Assembly: GCA_015057715.1 (NCBI GenBank)
Contig: SVDS01000034.1
Coordinates: 1 to 38,132 of the forward strand
DNA: 38,132 bases
From: Paenibacillaceae bacterium
GTDB lineage: Bacteria; Bacillota; Clostridia; Lachnospirales; Lachnospiraceae
Reading direction: 5' to 3'
Part shown: positions 23,382 to 31,402 of the stretch, in pieces
Numbering within the stretch: position 1 is the first letter of the stretch
How the letters are laid out: the number at the start of each line of letters is the position of its first letter
Program-made: the position numbers and the translations under genes
The notes under the pieces: model-generated
The model's database searches: none
What the model was told of the DNA's origin: nothing
The model's input: the letters and a program-made list of their open reading frames with translations, nothing else

Positions 23382-24671
23382 TTAATCCTGTTCATCCTGA
23401 TAGACAATTTTACCTTTGCAGATGGTATATTTTACTTTTCCAAAAAGCTTTTTCCCGGTAAATGGAGAATTAGATGATTTGGAAACATATTCACCTGCGG
23501 TCCATTCCTCGTTGGGATTAAATATTACCAGATCTGCAACACCACCGGTTCTCAGCATTCCACAGTCCAGACGATATAATTTTGCCGGATTGATACTCAT
23601 CTTTTCCAACAGCTGCATCATGGTTAAATGGCCCTGACGCACCAAAGTGGTTACTCCCAGCCCAAGAGCCGTTTCCAGTCCGATAATTCCACTGGGTGCC
23701 TCCAGTAAAGGCTTGGCCTTCTCTTCCGTACTGTGAGGTGCGTGATCGGTGGCTATGATATCAATGCTTCCATTTTTAAGACCTTCTATTACAGCCATAC
23801 GGTCTGCCTCTGTCCGAAGAGGGGGATTCATCTTAGCCAGACTTCCATAAGATAGAACCGCCTCTTCTGTCAATGTGAAGTGGTGGGGTGTCACTTCTGC
23901 ATAAACGTCTGCCCCTAAATCCTTTGCAAACTGTACCATACGTACCGATGCTGCCGAACTGATATGCTGAATATCTACCGCAGCCTTCGTGTGGAGAGCA
24001 AGCATACAGTCTCTTGCCACCAGACTGTCCTCCGCCTCTGCAGGGGAACCATAGATACCAAGCTGGTCTGATACCGCCCCATGATTGATTCCGTTGTTCT
24101 CGATTAATGCAGGATCTTCTTCGTGAAAGCTTAAAGGGAGATTTAAACTGGCCGCTTTTTCCATGGCTCTTTTTACAAGCTCCGCATCCATCAGCGGAAT
24201 CCCATCATCGGTAAAGCCTGCTGCTCCATGGGCTGCCAGTGCCTCCATATCAGTCAGCTCACGACCCTTCATTCCTTTTGATACAGCTGCTGCATGGAGG
24301 ACATGAATTCCGGTTTTCTCCCCTTCTTTTTTTACATATTCTAACGTTTTAATATTATCAACAGGAGGCTTTGTATTAGCCATACATACAACTGTTGTAA
24401 AACCACCTTTGGCTGCTGCTCTTGCACCTGTCTGAATGTCTTCCTTGTAAGTAAGCCCCGGATCCCGGAAATGAACATGTACGTCCACAAGACCCGGCGC
24501 TGCTATAAGACCGGTACCATCAATTACTACATCATTTTTTGAAGTCCCTGCCCCGGGAGGATTCTGATCCGTTCCCATCCCGGCTATGATTCCATCTTCT
24601 ATGCAGATATCCATATCCTGCTCTGTCCGGGTTGCCGGATCAATTACGTGAACATTTTTAATCCATATCAT
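23382..24671 (-). CDS. pyrC: Dihydroorotase
   Basis: A 429-residue amidohydrolase, class I dihydroorotase, which interconverts carbamoyl aspartate and dihydroorotate in pyrimidine synthesis. The metal motif DVHVHFRDPGLTYKED, then GAAGFTDDG, HEEDPALI, the third metal His in IQHISSA and ATDHAPHS with the catalytic Asp are all present. TPHHFTL and the C-terminal ADLVIFNP also fit. Start codon overlaps the stop of the ThrE gene by 4 bp (ATGA), so the two are translationally coupled. No other pyr gene is in this window and no pyrimidine attenuator was seen, so control follows the upstream genes. Length is normal. Confidence 0.97.
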   Translation of the reverse strand: MIWIKNVHVIDPATRTEQDMDICIEDGIIAGMGTDQNPPGAGTSKNDVVIDGTGLIAAPGLVDVHVHFRDPGLTYKEDIQTGARAAAKGGFTTVVCMANTKPPVDNIKTLEYVKKEGEKTGIHVLHAAAVSKGMKGRELTDMEALAAHGAAGFTDDGIPLMDAELVKRAMEKAASLNLPLSFHEEDPALIENNGINHGAVSDQLGIYGSPAEAEDSLVARDCMLALHTKAAVDIQHISSAASVRMVQFAKDLGADVYAEVTPHHFTLTEEAVLSYGSLAKMNPPLRTEADRMAVIEGLKNGSIDIIATDHAPHSTEEKAKPLLEAPSGIIGLETALGLGVTTLVRQGHLTMMQLLEKMSINPAKLYRLDCGMLRTGGVADLVIFNPNEEWTAGEYVSKSSNSPFTGKKLFGKVKYTICKGKIVYQDEQD

Positions 24672-25141
24672 CGTTTCTTTCTCCCTTTCTCTTTTAATGC
24701 CCGTTTATCCTTCTTTGCCGCAAAGCGGAAGAATCCCTGAGGCAGTTCAAAAACAAACACAATACCCAGCACGATTGCAACCGCTACTTTCAGAGCAAGA
24801 AACCCAGTTCGTGCAGCAAGTGCTATTTCGTCGGTTACAATATAGTAAGCAGTCCAATATACCAGCGTACCTGGAACTAATGGAAAAATACCGGAAATCA
24901 AAAAGATGGTTACCGGGCACTGTTTTCTGACCGCAAATATTCTGGAAAGAAGAATTACAGCAATGGTTGCAAACATTGCAGATGCCGGCTCTGAAAATCC
25001 CTGTGCCAGCATGCTATATACGAACCAGCCTGTTCCCCCAATTAAACCGCAATAAGGGTAGTATATGGCAGGTACTCCAAACAGGAGGGCGAATGCAACC
25101 GTACCAAGGGCTGCAACTGCCATCTCACAGACAGCCATCAT
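24668..25141 (-). CDS. Threonine/serine exporter family protein, small subunit (ThrE_2-like)
   Basis: A 157-residue protein with about five transmembrane helices. It is the DUF3815/ThrE_2 half of the two-subunit ThrE-type exporter, with a GLIGGTGWFVYS motif and SRIFAVRKQCPVTIFLISGIFPLVPG, where the PLVPG turn is typical. GGAGG lies 9 nt upstream, and its ATG overlaps the stop of the larger subunit by 4 bp (ATGA). Family role is amino-acid efflux. The substrate is not certain. Confidence 0.88.
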   Translation of the reverse strand: MMAVCEMAVAALGTVAFALLFGVPAIYYPYCGLIGGTGWFVYSMLAQGFSEPASAMFATIAVILLSRIFAVRKQCPVTIFLISGIFPLVPGTLVYWTAYYIVTDEIALAARTGFLALKVAVAIVLGIVFVFELPQGFFRFAAKKDKRALKEKGRKKR

Positions 25142-25926
25142 AAAAATGCACCTCCTGTAAACCGGTGAAGGAGGCTGAATACCAGCCCTACTCCCATGGC
25201 AATGCAGAAGAATACCAGCAGAGCATCCATCATACGCACAGAACCAGCTATATAATCTCCGTCTGCAATATCACGAATCGCGTTGGTAAATGCAACTCCT
25301 GGAATCAAAGGCATAATTGAACCAATAATCATAAAGTTTAAATGTTCTCCCAGATGAAACTTGTACAAAAGAGTGCACAGCGCAGTGACCAGCGCTCCTC
25401 CTCCAATATTAGCCACCAGCTTGGTAAGATGAGGACCTGCCAGAAAAATGATATATCCATATAGCACCACTCCGGAGAAAAACGCAGCTGCCGCATCTTT
25501 TACATTACCTCCGAACAGATAACAAAAGCAGGCACTTCCTACCCCTGATGCCAGAATCTGCATCTTCTTTGACTTTCCAGGCATCCGCTGTATCTGATCC
25601 AGTCTTTGTCTTACTGCATGGGGAGTTAAAGAACCTGCTTCAATCTCCCTGGAAAGCTGATTCACTGCAGCAACACGGTCTAAATGTGTGCCGCTCACCG
25701 GAATGTGCTGAACCTTTGCAAATATCTCTTCTCTCTCATCTCCTGCCGTGGTAAAAATCCCATTGCTTAACACAAAGGAACTGCAGGATTTTATTCCATA
25801 ATGACGGCAGATCCGGTCCATGGTTTCTTCCACCCGGAAAATCTCAGCACCATTTTCCAGCAGAATATGACCGGCCAGCATGGCCGCATCTAAGACCTCC
25901 CGTTCTTCCGCCTTCCGCTCATTCAT
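25138..25926 (-). CDS. Threonine/serine exporter family protein, large subunit (ThrE-like)
   Basis: A 262-residue protein. The N-terminal third is a soluble domain (GHILLENGAEIFRVEETMDR, then CSSFVLSNGIF), and the rest has about five helices with the IIGSIMPLIPGVAFTNAIRD motif of the DUF1212/ThrE family. Together with the next gene it would form a split ThrE-type exporter of threonine or serine, or a related metabolite. Its start overlaps the 3' end of the metallo-beta-lactamase-fold gene by 8 bp. AGGAG lies 10 nt upstream. Confidence 0.88.
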   Translation of the reverse strand: MNERKAEEREVLDAAMLAGHILLENGAEIFRVEETMDRICRHYGIKSCSSFVLSNGIFTTAGDEREEIFAKVQHIPVSGTHLDRVAAVNQLSREIEAGSLTPHAVRQRLDQIQRMPGKSKKMQILASGVGSACFCYLFGGNVKDAAAAFFSGVVLYGYIIFLAGPHLTKLVANIGGGALVTALCTLLYKFHLGEHLNFMIIGSIMPLIPGVAFTNAIRDIADGDYIAGSVRMMDALLVFFCIAMGVGLVFSLLHRFTGGAFL

Positions 25927-26659
25927 GAATTTGAGGCTCCTGTTCCAAAATAAACGATTCTCCGTCTCTTTCCATCATAACAATCCGGTCCCGGTAAGGA
26001 CTGGAAACTTCCATTGATTTTAAACGCCCTATTACGGAATAATCATCCCAGCAGTGCATGGGAAATGCATGCACTACTTCCGCTTTTCTCATAAATTCAT
26101 CAAAACCCAGATAGAAGTTTTCCTCCTGTCTTGGATCCAGAGGCAGAAATGCCGCATCAATTTTCTCTCCTGCCAGCTTGTCCACTTCTAATGAATAGTT
26201 CTTAGCCATATTCCGGTTCCATTCCTCTGGCTCGCCTTCCCATCTCCAGTTGTTTAGATCCCCGGCATGGTAAATCACGGTTCCATCCACTTTTATGAGA
26301 AATGCGACGCCCTCATCTGTGGATTTAAACATGGTAATCTCCAATGCCAGATTATCTCCTGTACCATACGTAAGGGTGAGCGTTTCTCCGGGTTTAACAA
26401 ATGAGATATGTCTTCTTTGTTCCTCACCAATCTTTTTTCTGGAGATATCGTCAGATAGAACATAATGAACTTCTTTAAGTCCGTTCCCCAACTCAAAAAT
26501 TTTATCCGAATAATGATCTCCATGGCGATGACTGGCGAATATAAAAAGTGGTTTATTGGTATCCAGGTCCGGAAGTGTACCCTGGGTATAATCAAATAGC
26601 AGAGCAGCAGACGATAAGTCTGCCAGGAATGCACTGTGATGAACATAAGTAATTTTCAT
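25919..26659 (-). CDS. Metallo-beta-lactamase-fold hydrolase
   Basis: A 246-residue protein of the UlaG/RomA-like metallo-beta-lactamase superfamily. The metal motif appears as SHRHGDHYSD (about 45-54), followed by HAGDLNNW (about 131-138) and HCWDDY (about 208). In the first motif an Arg replaces the usual acidic or aromatic residue between the two His residues, but the H-x-H-x-D-H layout is kept. Likely a hydrolase with two metal ions; substrate unknown. First gene of the operon with ThrE, pyrC and the unknown protein; GGAGG is 9 nt upstream of the start. Confidence 0.85.
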   Translation of the reverse strand: MKITYVHHSAFLADLSSAALLFDYTQGTLPDLDTNKPLFIFASHRHGDHYSDKIFELGNGLKEVHYVLSDDISRKKIGEEQRRHISFVKPGETLTLTYGTGDNLALEITMFKSTDEGVAFLIKVDGTVIYHAGDLNNWRWEGEPEEWNRNMAKNYSLEVDKLAGEKIDAAFLPLDPRQEENFYLGFDEFMRKAEVVHAFPMHCWDDYSVIGRLKSMEVSSPYRDRIVMMERDGESFILEQEPQIHE

Positions 26660-26694
26660 AAGAAGCGGCCTCCTTTTAATGACTGTTTGGAGAA

Positions 26695-26723
26695 ATTATA
26701 TCACATACTGATCCATTCTGCAT
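26695..26723 (-). promoter_or_regulatory. Possible promoter of the MBL-ThrE-pyrC operon
   Basis: On the minus strand a perfect TATAAT (26695-26700) lies 17 bp from a poor -35 box, ATGCAG (26718-26723). Place and spacing fit an operon promoter about 30 nt ahead of the first ATG. Confidence 0.5.
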
Positions 26724-26735
26724 AGCAGATGCGCG

Positions 26736-26767
26736 CAAAAAAGGCGGAGACATCTGTCCCCGCCTGC
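26736..26767 (-). terminator. Terminator of the low-complexity lipoprotein gene
   Basis: On the minus strand AGGCGGGGACA pairs with TGTCTCCGCCT around a short loop and is followed by TTTTTTG. It ends the gene at 26808 and isolates the MBL-ThrE-pyrC operon from it. Confidence 0.92.
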
Positions 26768-26807
26768 GGAAATTTTCATTCCATCTAAGCTGTTTTTTCT
26801 ATAATAA

Positions 26808-27110
26808 TTAGTTAGCAGCCTTTGTAGTTTCTGTAGCTTCAGTAGTTGCTTCTACGCTGGAAGCTTCTTCAGAAGACTCTTTTGCAGATGCTTCTTCAGT
26901 TGTTTCTTCTACAGACTCAGAAGATTCTTCTTTTGTAGCTTCTTCTTTTGTAGCTGCTTCTGTTGTAACTGCTTCTGTTGTAGCTGCTTCTGTTGTAACT
27001 TCTGTTGCTGCTGTTGTTTCAGCAGTCTTTGTGCTTCCACATGCAGAAATTGCTGCCATTGTTAATACTGCTAATCCTGTAAGTACCAGTTTCTTTGTTG
27101 TTAATTTCAT
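26808..27110 (-). CDS. Small low-complexity acidic lipoprotein
   Basis: A 100-residue protein. The signal peptide ends in lipobox ISAC, and the rest is nearly all Thr, Ala, Glu, Ser and Val in loose repeats (TTEAATTEAV, then TKEEATKEESSES). It is predicted to be disordered and anchored on the outside of the membrane. The codon pattern makes the DNA itself repetitive (gcttctgttgta units on the plus strand). GGAGG lies 6-9 nt upstream of the ATG, and a promoter at 27197-27225 and a terminator at 26736 show a monocistronic, probably well-expressed gene. No known domain; possible cell-wall spacer. Confidence 0.8.
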   Translation of the reverse strand: MKLTTKKLVLTGLAVLTMAAISACGSTKTAETTAATEVTTEAATTEAVTTEAATKEEATKEESSESVEETTEEASAKESSEEASSVEATTEATETTKAAN

Positions 27111-27196
27111 AATATTTCTCCTCCTTGCGGCTACCTGTGTTTATTGTTAAATATGTATGCCGCGGCCTTTTTTATTAATTTCTAAAGCCGAGACAC

Positions 27197-27225
27197 AGTT
27201 TAACACCTTAAGAAAATAAAGTCAA
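27197..27225 (-). promoter_or_regulatory. Promoter of the small lipoprotein gene
   Basis: On the minus strand TTGACT (27220-27225), a 17-bp spacer and TAAACT (27197-27202). Predicted start near 27190 gives a leader of about 80 nt. The intergenic stretch 27111-27519 (409 bp, A/T-rich) otherwise shows only the nitroreductase promoter; I see no gene in it. Confidence 0.65.
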
Positions 27226-27445
27226 TGAATTCATTATGATTTTTTTCTTAATATAAAAGTGGTAAATTCTTAATTAAATTTACAAATGGGGATAATATGT
27301 CTAACAATAAATTATGAATTTATGCTCTTGAGTTTTTTTTATTCTATTTGTTTGTATTTTGTCCATTCGAAAAATAAACCAGTTTTATAAGCTGTAACAG
27401 CTTAATTTTTGTGCTATATTGCCAAATTCATTTCCTTTTTATTCG

Positions 27446-27474
27446 TTGCAGATCAATTTGATACCTGCTATACT
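27446..27474 (+). promoter_or_regulatory. Promoter of the nitroreductase gene
   Basis: TTGCAG (27446-27451), a 17-bp spacer and TATACT (27469-27474). The transcript would start about 40 nt before the ATG. Confidence 0.65.
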
Positions 27475-27519
27475 TTATAAATAAATACTGATTGAATATG
27501 ATAACAGGAGGAATCTACT

Positions 27520-28089
27520 ATGTTAAAGGATCTCGTTTCCAAATGCCGTACATACCGACGCTTCTATCAGGAGTGCCAGATATCTAAAGAGGATTTAATA
27601 GAGCTCATTGATCTGGCGAGGCTTACTGCTTCCACGGCCAACTCACAGGCATTGAAATTTAAGATCAGCAATACACCAGAGGAAAATGCACTGATATTTG
27701 ATACTTTAGGCTGGGCGGGAGCACTTCCTGACTGGGACGGTCCCGATGAAGGGGAGCGCCCATCTGCCTATATCATCATTCTCTGTGATTTATCACTTGG
27801 TAAGAACAAGCTTACCGATGATGGCATTGCAGCTCAGACCATGATGCTTGGAGCAGTAGAAAAAGGTTACGGCGGCTGCATGCTTGGAAATGTACGGCGT
27901 AGCCAGCTGGCTGAAGCGCTTGGTATTGATACCTCTCTTTATTCTATTGATCTTGTTCTGGCTCTTGGAAAGCCAAAGGAAGAGGTTGTCATCGTTCCTG
28001 TTAAGGAAGACGGAAGCGTCAAGTATTACAGAGATGAAAATCAGATTCATTATGTTCCCAAGCGAGCATTAAAGGATATTATTATCTAA
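27520..28089 (+). CDS. Nitroreductase family protein
   Basis: A 189-residue FMN-dependent oxidoreductase fold. The N-terminal CRTYRRFYQE corresponds to the FMN-phosphate-binding RRSxR-type motif, followed by LARLTASTANSQALKF with the conserved Asn-x-Gln, and VEKGYGGCMLGNVRR at the second flavin contact. It is short for the family, like the putative TM1586 type. It may reduce nitro compounds, quinones or other acceptors with NAD(P)H; the substrate is unknown. AGGAGG lies 8 nt upstream of the start. Monocistronic, bounded by its own promoter and a shared terminator. Confidence 0.88.
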   Translation: MLKDLVSKCRTYRRFYQECQISKEDLIELIDLARLTASTANSQALKFKISNTPEENALIFDTLGWAGALPDWDGPDEGERPSAYIIILCDLSLGKNKLTDDGIAAQTMMLGAVEKGYGGCMLGNVRRSQLAEALGIDTSLYSIDLVLALGKPKEEVVIVPVKEDGSVKYYRDENQIHYVPKRALKDIII

Positions 28090-28102
28090 TGTGCAAAACC
28101 CG

Positions 28103-28146
28103 AAAAAACAGCCGTTCCGGAAATACTCCGGTACGGCTGTTTTAAA
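28103..28146. terminator. Shared terminator between nitroreductase and zinc-ribbon genes
   Basis: AAAACAGCCGT pairs with ACGGCTGTTTT, and CCGGA with CTCCGG near the tip. A-tract before and T-tract after make it work in both directions between the convergent genes; its right arm overlaps the stop codon of the minus-strand gene. Confidence 0.88.
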
Positions 28147-28522
28147 ATCTTTGTCCGCATTTGGGACAGTATTCAAAATCCTCAGTTGTTTCATATCCGC
28201 AGTGGGAGCATTGCCTCTTATTCCACTCTGCGCTTCTTTGTCCGGATTGAACCAGAGTTAAATCCCCCTCCTCAATTTCAACCGGCTCTCTTTTGCTTAA
28301 CTTCTTACCCTTTTCTCCATCCAGCTCGTAAACGGTATTACAACAGGACATCTGTACATAATAATGCCTGTTCCATTTTATGATGGGGATAAAAAATACA
28401 CTGAAATAGCTGTAGGTCATAAAGACCTGATATCTGCCATAGCCTCCGCATAAAGAGCAGATAACTGTCTTGGTATAATCCAACAGCTTTTTCCCCTGAC
28501 TCATTCCGCATATGAAAAACAT
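28142..28522 (-). CDS. Zinc-ribbon protein of unknown function
   Basis: A 126-residue protein with two or three zinc-type cysteine groups: CSLCGGYG at about 22-29, a CC pair at about 60, and a C-terminal CSHCGY...CPKCGQ ribbon (about 107-122). The first part resembles zinc-ribbon proteins that open with a short CxxC near a hydrophobic strand pair (FSVFFIPIIKWNRHYY). It lacks catalytic motifs. AGGAGG lies 6 nt upstream of the start. Its job is unknown; it could bind nucleic acid or a membrane partner. Confidence 0.75.
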   Translation of the reverse strand: MFFICGMSQGKKLLDYTKTVICSLCGGYGRYQVFMTYSYFSVFFIPIIKWNRHYYVQMSCCNTVYELDGEKGKKLSKREPVEIEEGDLTLVQSGQRSAEWNKRQCSHCGYETTEDFEYCPKCGQRF

Positions 28523-28631
28523 CGCATACCTCCTAATGGAGCCAACAGCAATAAACTGGTTGGCGTTGCTTTTGATTAAGAGTATAGCACAAAAAAATCA
28601 AACATCATAGCCCGGTCATATTACACGCCAA

Positions 28632-28663
28632 ACAGACCGCTGCATTACGATGCAGCGGTCTGG
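28632..28663 (-). terminator. Terminator after fliC
   Basis: CAGACCGCTGCAT pairs perfectly with ATGCAGCGGTCTG around a four-base loop. The T tract that follows on the minus strand is short (TTTGG), but the stem is very stable and lies about 27 nt after the fliC stop. Confidence 0.85.
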
Positions 28664-28689
28664 TAAATAATACTGACGTTTTACAATTA

Positions 28690-30843
28690 TTACTTTAATA
28701 ACTGCAGAACGCCCTGTGGAACCTGGTTTGCCTGTGCCAGCATGGACTGAGATGCCTGAACCAGGATGTTGTTCTTGGTATAAGCCATCATTTCTTTTGC
28801 CATATCAACATCACGTACACGGCTTTCAGCAGCTGACATATTTTCACTTGTTACATTTAAGTTGTTAATTGTATGATCTAATCGGTTTTGAATTGCGCCT
28901 AGGTCACCACGGGTAGAGGAAACGGAATTGATTGCATTTTTTATAACTGCAATTGCTGCAGTTGCCCCAGAATCAGTACTGATATCAACACCTTCAATTC
29001 CCAGTGATTTTGCACTGGTTGAAGAAATTTTAACTGACATTCTGTTAAAGTTATCTGCTGTATCACCAATTTGAAGAGTAAGACCTGCTCCTTGTGCAGA
29101 TGCTGACTTTGTTAAATTAGATTCATTCAGTTTTACTGCGGCACCTTGCGCACTTGCTCCGGTAACTCCATCCTCAGTAAGCTTATCAGCAAGTTTTGAT
29201 GCCAGTTCTTCACTTGTGTCACTTGCAGAGTATACAATCTTCGTATCACCCTCAGCTACTTCTTCGTCAGCCTTATTGACAAAGGTATAATTCTTTCCGT
29301 TAACGGAAATACTGGTACCGTTTGCCATCTTGGAAGCATCAAAGGTTGCCAGTGTTCCATTTCCTGTGTCAGCACTTGCAGAGACAAGAGTAAGCTGTTT
29401 TGCTGTAGCTATTCCTGTTGCATTAGTTGCGTCTTTTGATGCATCATCTCTTATAACAGCGCCTCTTGATGTAGACTCTGAAATTGTAATTTTACCGCCC
29501 GACGCAGAAGATGCAACATAACCTCCGTTGTTATTTGTTCCACTTTCTTCTGCGGTTATTGCAGCTGCCAGTTTGTCAGCTACTGCATCCGCATTGTCGC
29601 TGTCATTGACAGTTACGGTTGTATATTTAGCTCTTTCTGATGAATCTGTTGGCAACCCCTTTAATTCAGCATTGCTGCTCTGGATAACATATGTTCTGTC
29701 GCCTACCGTAACAGCTCTGTTATGTGCTGACTTACCTGCATTTGAACTGTCTAAGTCTAAAGTCAGTTCTTTACTTGCTACCTGATAAGAAGCTGATAAT
29801 CCTTTAATATAATCAGTTTCCTTTCCTGCCAGTTTGCCATACCCAATTGGGTTTTCAGTTGTTCCATTATATTTCTCTTTTAATGTTGCAGTAGCCGTAG
29901 CTATATCAGCTGCATCAATATCACTTACATCTACAGAGACATCACCTAACTTAGAACCATCTACAATGTCTCCAGTACCAGCTGCAGACTTATCTGCTTT
30001 GGCTGTAATTGTAATGATATTTCCATCAGCGGATACGTCATAGAGATCAGTAAACTTACCAGCTTCACCGGCTCCTGCAAATGCTGTACCAGAATCGGTT
30101 ACTGCCGATATATTACCGGATGCACCTCCAGCAAATGCATCAGCAATGTTATCAGTAGTAATACCCTTACCAGCAGCAATTTCAATTTTAACCGTCTGAT
30201 CCGCGCCAGTATTGTCCTTATAATTAAATACAAGATTTTTTGCTGCACTATTCGTATTTGTAATATTTCCTACATATAGTTTCGCTGAATAATCAACTGC
30301 TGTTGTTGCTGCTTCTTTTTTACCAGAGGTTACCTTATCAAATGCCCCAAGAGCCTTAGTAGTTTCGGCCGGGTTTGTCTTAACAGTAATTGCGGCAGTT
30401 GTAATGGCTTTTGTCTGGTTAACTGAACCATCCAACAAGTTGATACCGTTGAAATTCGTACTATCTGAAATACGATTAATTTCTGCCTTCAAAGAAGTAA
30501 CTTCCTTCTGAAGGTTTTCCCTGTCTACGTTATCCTGATAAGTAGCATTTGCAGACTGATCAGCAAGTTCCACCATACGGTTCAGCATAGAATGAACTTC
30601 TGTTAAAGCACCTTCTGCTGTCTGTACCAGTGAGATACCGTCATTCGCATTTTTCTGAGCTGTCTCAAGACCTGTGATCTGCGCTCTCATCTTTTCAGAA
30701 ATAGCTAGACCGGCAGCATCATCACCTGCGCGGTTAATACGATATCCAGAGGATAATTTCTCCAGGTTCTTTGATACCGTATTGTTGTTGTTTCCTAACT
30801 GCCTGTAGGCATTTAATGCTGCAATATTGTGTTGAATTCTCAT
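28690..30843 (-). CDS. fliC: Flagellin with a large variable central domain
   Basis: A 717-residue flagellin, the filament subunit, exported unfolded through the flagellar type III channel. The N-terminal D0/D1 helices start [16 protein letters not shown] and reach about residue 145 ([52 protein letters not shown]). The C-terminal part (about 615-717) has the matching coiled coil and ends [14 protein letters not shown]. The 450 residues between are Thr/Ala/Asp/Gly-rich, with repeated Flagellin_IN-like units of the form D-A-V-A-D-K-L-A, and form the solvent-exposed variable D2/D3 region, longer than in Bacillus. The sequence [11 protein letters not shown] keeps the Arg and Glu-Leu of the TLR5 contact. 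GGAGG lies 9 nt upstream. Control is predicted through CsrA (30851-30885) and an invertible promoter (31226-31430). Confidence 0.97.
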   Translation of the reverse strand: MRIQHNIAALNAYRQLGNNNNTVSKNLEKLSSGYRINRAGDDAAGLAISEKMRAQITGLETAQKNANDGISLVQTAEGALTEVHSMLNRMVELADQSANATYQDNVDRENLQKEVTSLKAEINRISDSTNFNGINLLDGSVNQTKAITTAAITVKTNPAETTKALGAFDKVTSGKKEAATTAVDYSAKLYVGNITNTNSAAKNLVFNYKDNTGADQTVKIEIAAGKGITTDNIADAFAGGASGNISAVTDSGTAFAGAGEAGKFTDLYDVSADGNIITITAKADKSAAGTGDIVDGSKLGDVSVDVSDIDAADIATATATLKEKYNGTTENPIGYGKLAGKETDYIKGLSASYQVASKELTLDLDSSNAGKSAHNRAVTVGDRTYVIQSSNAELKGLPTDSSERAKYTTVTVNDSDNADAVADKLAAAITAEESGTNNNGGYVASSASGGKITISESTSRGAVIRDDASKDATNATGIATAKQLTLVSASADTGNGTLATFDASKMANGTSISVNGKNYTFVNKADEEVAEGDTKIVYSASDTSEELASKLADKLTEDGVTGASAQGAAVKLNESNLTKSASAQGAGLTLQIGDTADNFNRMSVKISSTSAKSLGIEGVDISTDSGATAAIAVIKNAINSVSSTRGDLGAIQNRLDHTINNLNVTSENMSAAESRVRDVDMAKEMMAYTKNNILVQASQSMLAQANQVPQGVLQLLK

Positions 30844-30850
30844 ATGTATT

Positions 30851-30885
30851 ACCTCCTTGAATTATGACAGGGACTTCCATTTCCC
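30851..30885 (-). promoter_or_regulatory. Predicted CsrA-binding leader of fliC
   Basis: On the minus strand GGGA-N8-TCCC (30870-30885) forms a short hairpin whose loop, AATGGAAG, shows GGA, the core of CsrA targets. The Shine-Dalgarno sequence CAAGGAGG (30852-30859) holds a second GGA. Two such sites, one on the ribosome binding site, match the logic of the Bacillus hag leader. A further CCTC/GAGG stem lies near 30920-30935. Confidence 0.7.
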
Positions 30886-30962
30886 TCATGTTACTTTTGT
30901 TTTTTATTTCTAACTTTCCCTCGGGCCCTTGAGGAAAAAGCTGAAAGCGTAGTAAACTGTTT

Positions 30963-31166
30963 TTACCAACGTAAGTGCCTTTCCCTAAGTTTTTTCAAAC
31001 ATTGGGGAATTGGGTGACCTTTTTCATAAATCTCTCCTCTTACAATGGAAATATCTTTTGGAGCATCAATGGCAAGTCTTAAATCTCCTTCCACGGACAC
31101 CACCTGAATTACTATGTTTCCATTGATTACGAGATACTCTCCTGGATTCCTTCCTAACGATAACAT
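30963..31166 (-). CDS. csrA: Carbon storage regulator CsrA
   Basis: A 67-residue RNA-binding protein, starting MLSLGRNPGEYLVINGNIVI and with APKDISIVRGEIYEK, where the Arg in IVRGE corresponds to the RNA-contacting Arg44. The dimer binds GGA hairpins and blocks translation of flagellin; FliW, its usual antagonist, is not in this window. The chain deviates from the commoner MLVLTRK start. The start at 31166 is used because GGAGG is 8 nt upstream; an in-frame GTG at 31175 is part of that site. It lies 119 bp upstream of fliC in the same direction, and both are downstream of the candidate invertible promoter. Confidence 0.92.
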   Translation of the reverse strand: MLSLGRNPGEYLVINGNIVIQVVSVEGDLRLAIDAPKDISIVRGEIYEKGHPIPQCLKKLRERHLRW

Positions 31167-31225
31167 TCGCGTCACCTCCTTGTTTTTACGAAGCCTGCAT
31201 TACTATTTTTACAACCAATTGGCAT

Positions 31226-31253
31226 ATATTCCCAGAATGTGTATTACAACAAC
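31226..31253. repeat. Left inverted repeat of candidate invertible element
   Basis: This 28-nt stretch matches the reverse complement of 31403-31430 at 23 of 28 positions. Shared pieces are TTCCCA, the unbroken core AATGTGTATTA and a final AAC. It lies 59 bp upstream of the csrA start. The non-palindromic GTGT core has opposite direction in the two sites, so recombination would invert the DNA between. Confidence 0.75.
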
Positions 31254-31402
31254 CTGTTTTTATCTATTTTTCTTATATTTTATGTAACTTCTAGTTTTTT
31301 TAAAAAAATCCTTATTATAATTTTTCTTTAGCCGATATACATTTTAGTGAGTAATTCACGCGTATTTAAAGGATATAATCAACTTTTGCCTGCGCAGTAT
31401 AT
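31254..31402. mobile_element. Candidate 149-bp invertible segment with sigma-D -10 box
   Basis: A/T-rich DNA between the two inverted repeats, without a gene. It holds an exact GCCGATAT (31331-31338, plus strand), the -10 consensus of flagellar sigma-D/sigma-28; its -35 box is poor (TTAT at 31312-31315 with N15). In this orientation it reads toward the terminator at 31483. After inversion it would read toward csrA-fliC with a leader of about 145 nt. TATAAT-like sequences also occur in both directions (31374-31379 plus strand). Confidence 0.65.
31331..31338 (+). promoter_or_regulatory. Sigma-D/sigma-28 -10 box, pointing away from csrA-fliC
   Basis: GCCGATAT, eight of eight to the Bacillus consensus TAAA-N15-GCCGATAT. 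The -35 position has only two of four bases. It is the only such box seen near fliC, and none lies between csrA and fliC. Confidence 0.55.

Noticed and set aside
26870-27010. Tandem DNA repeats, possible CRISPR or minisatellite
   Set aside because: Repeat units are short, degenerate and in frame with Thr/Ala/Glu coding; no spacers of uniform length.
29330-30043. Plus-strand open frames opposite fliC
   Set aside because: They arise from the Ala/Thr/Asp-rich codons of the flagellin variable region and have hydrophobic, gene-unlike translations.
31374-31379. Sigma-A promoter within the invertible segment (TATAAT, plus strand)
   Set aside because: No acceptable -35 box at 16-18 bp; A/T-rich sequence gives such hexamers by chance, so it is mentioned but not called.
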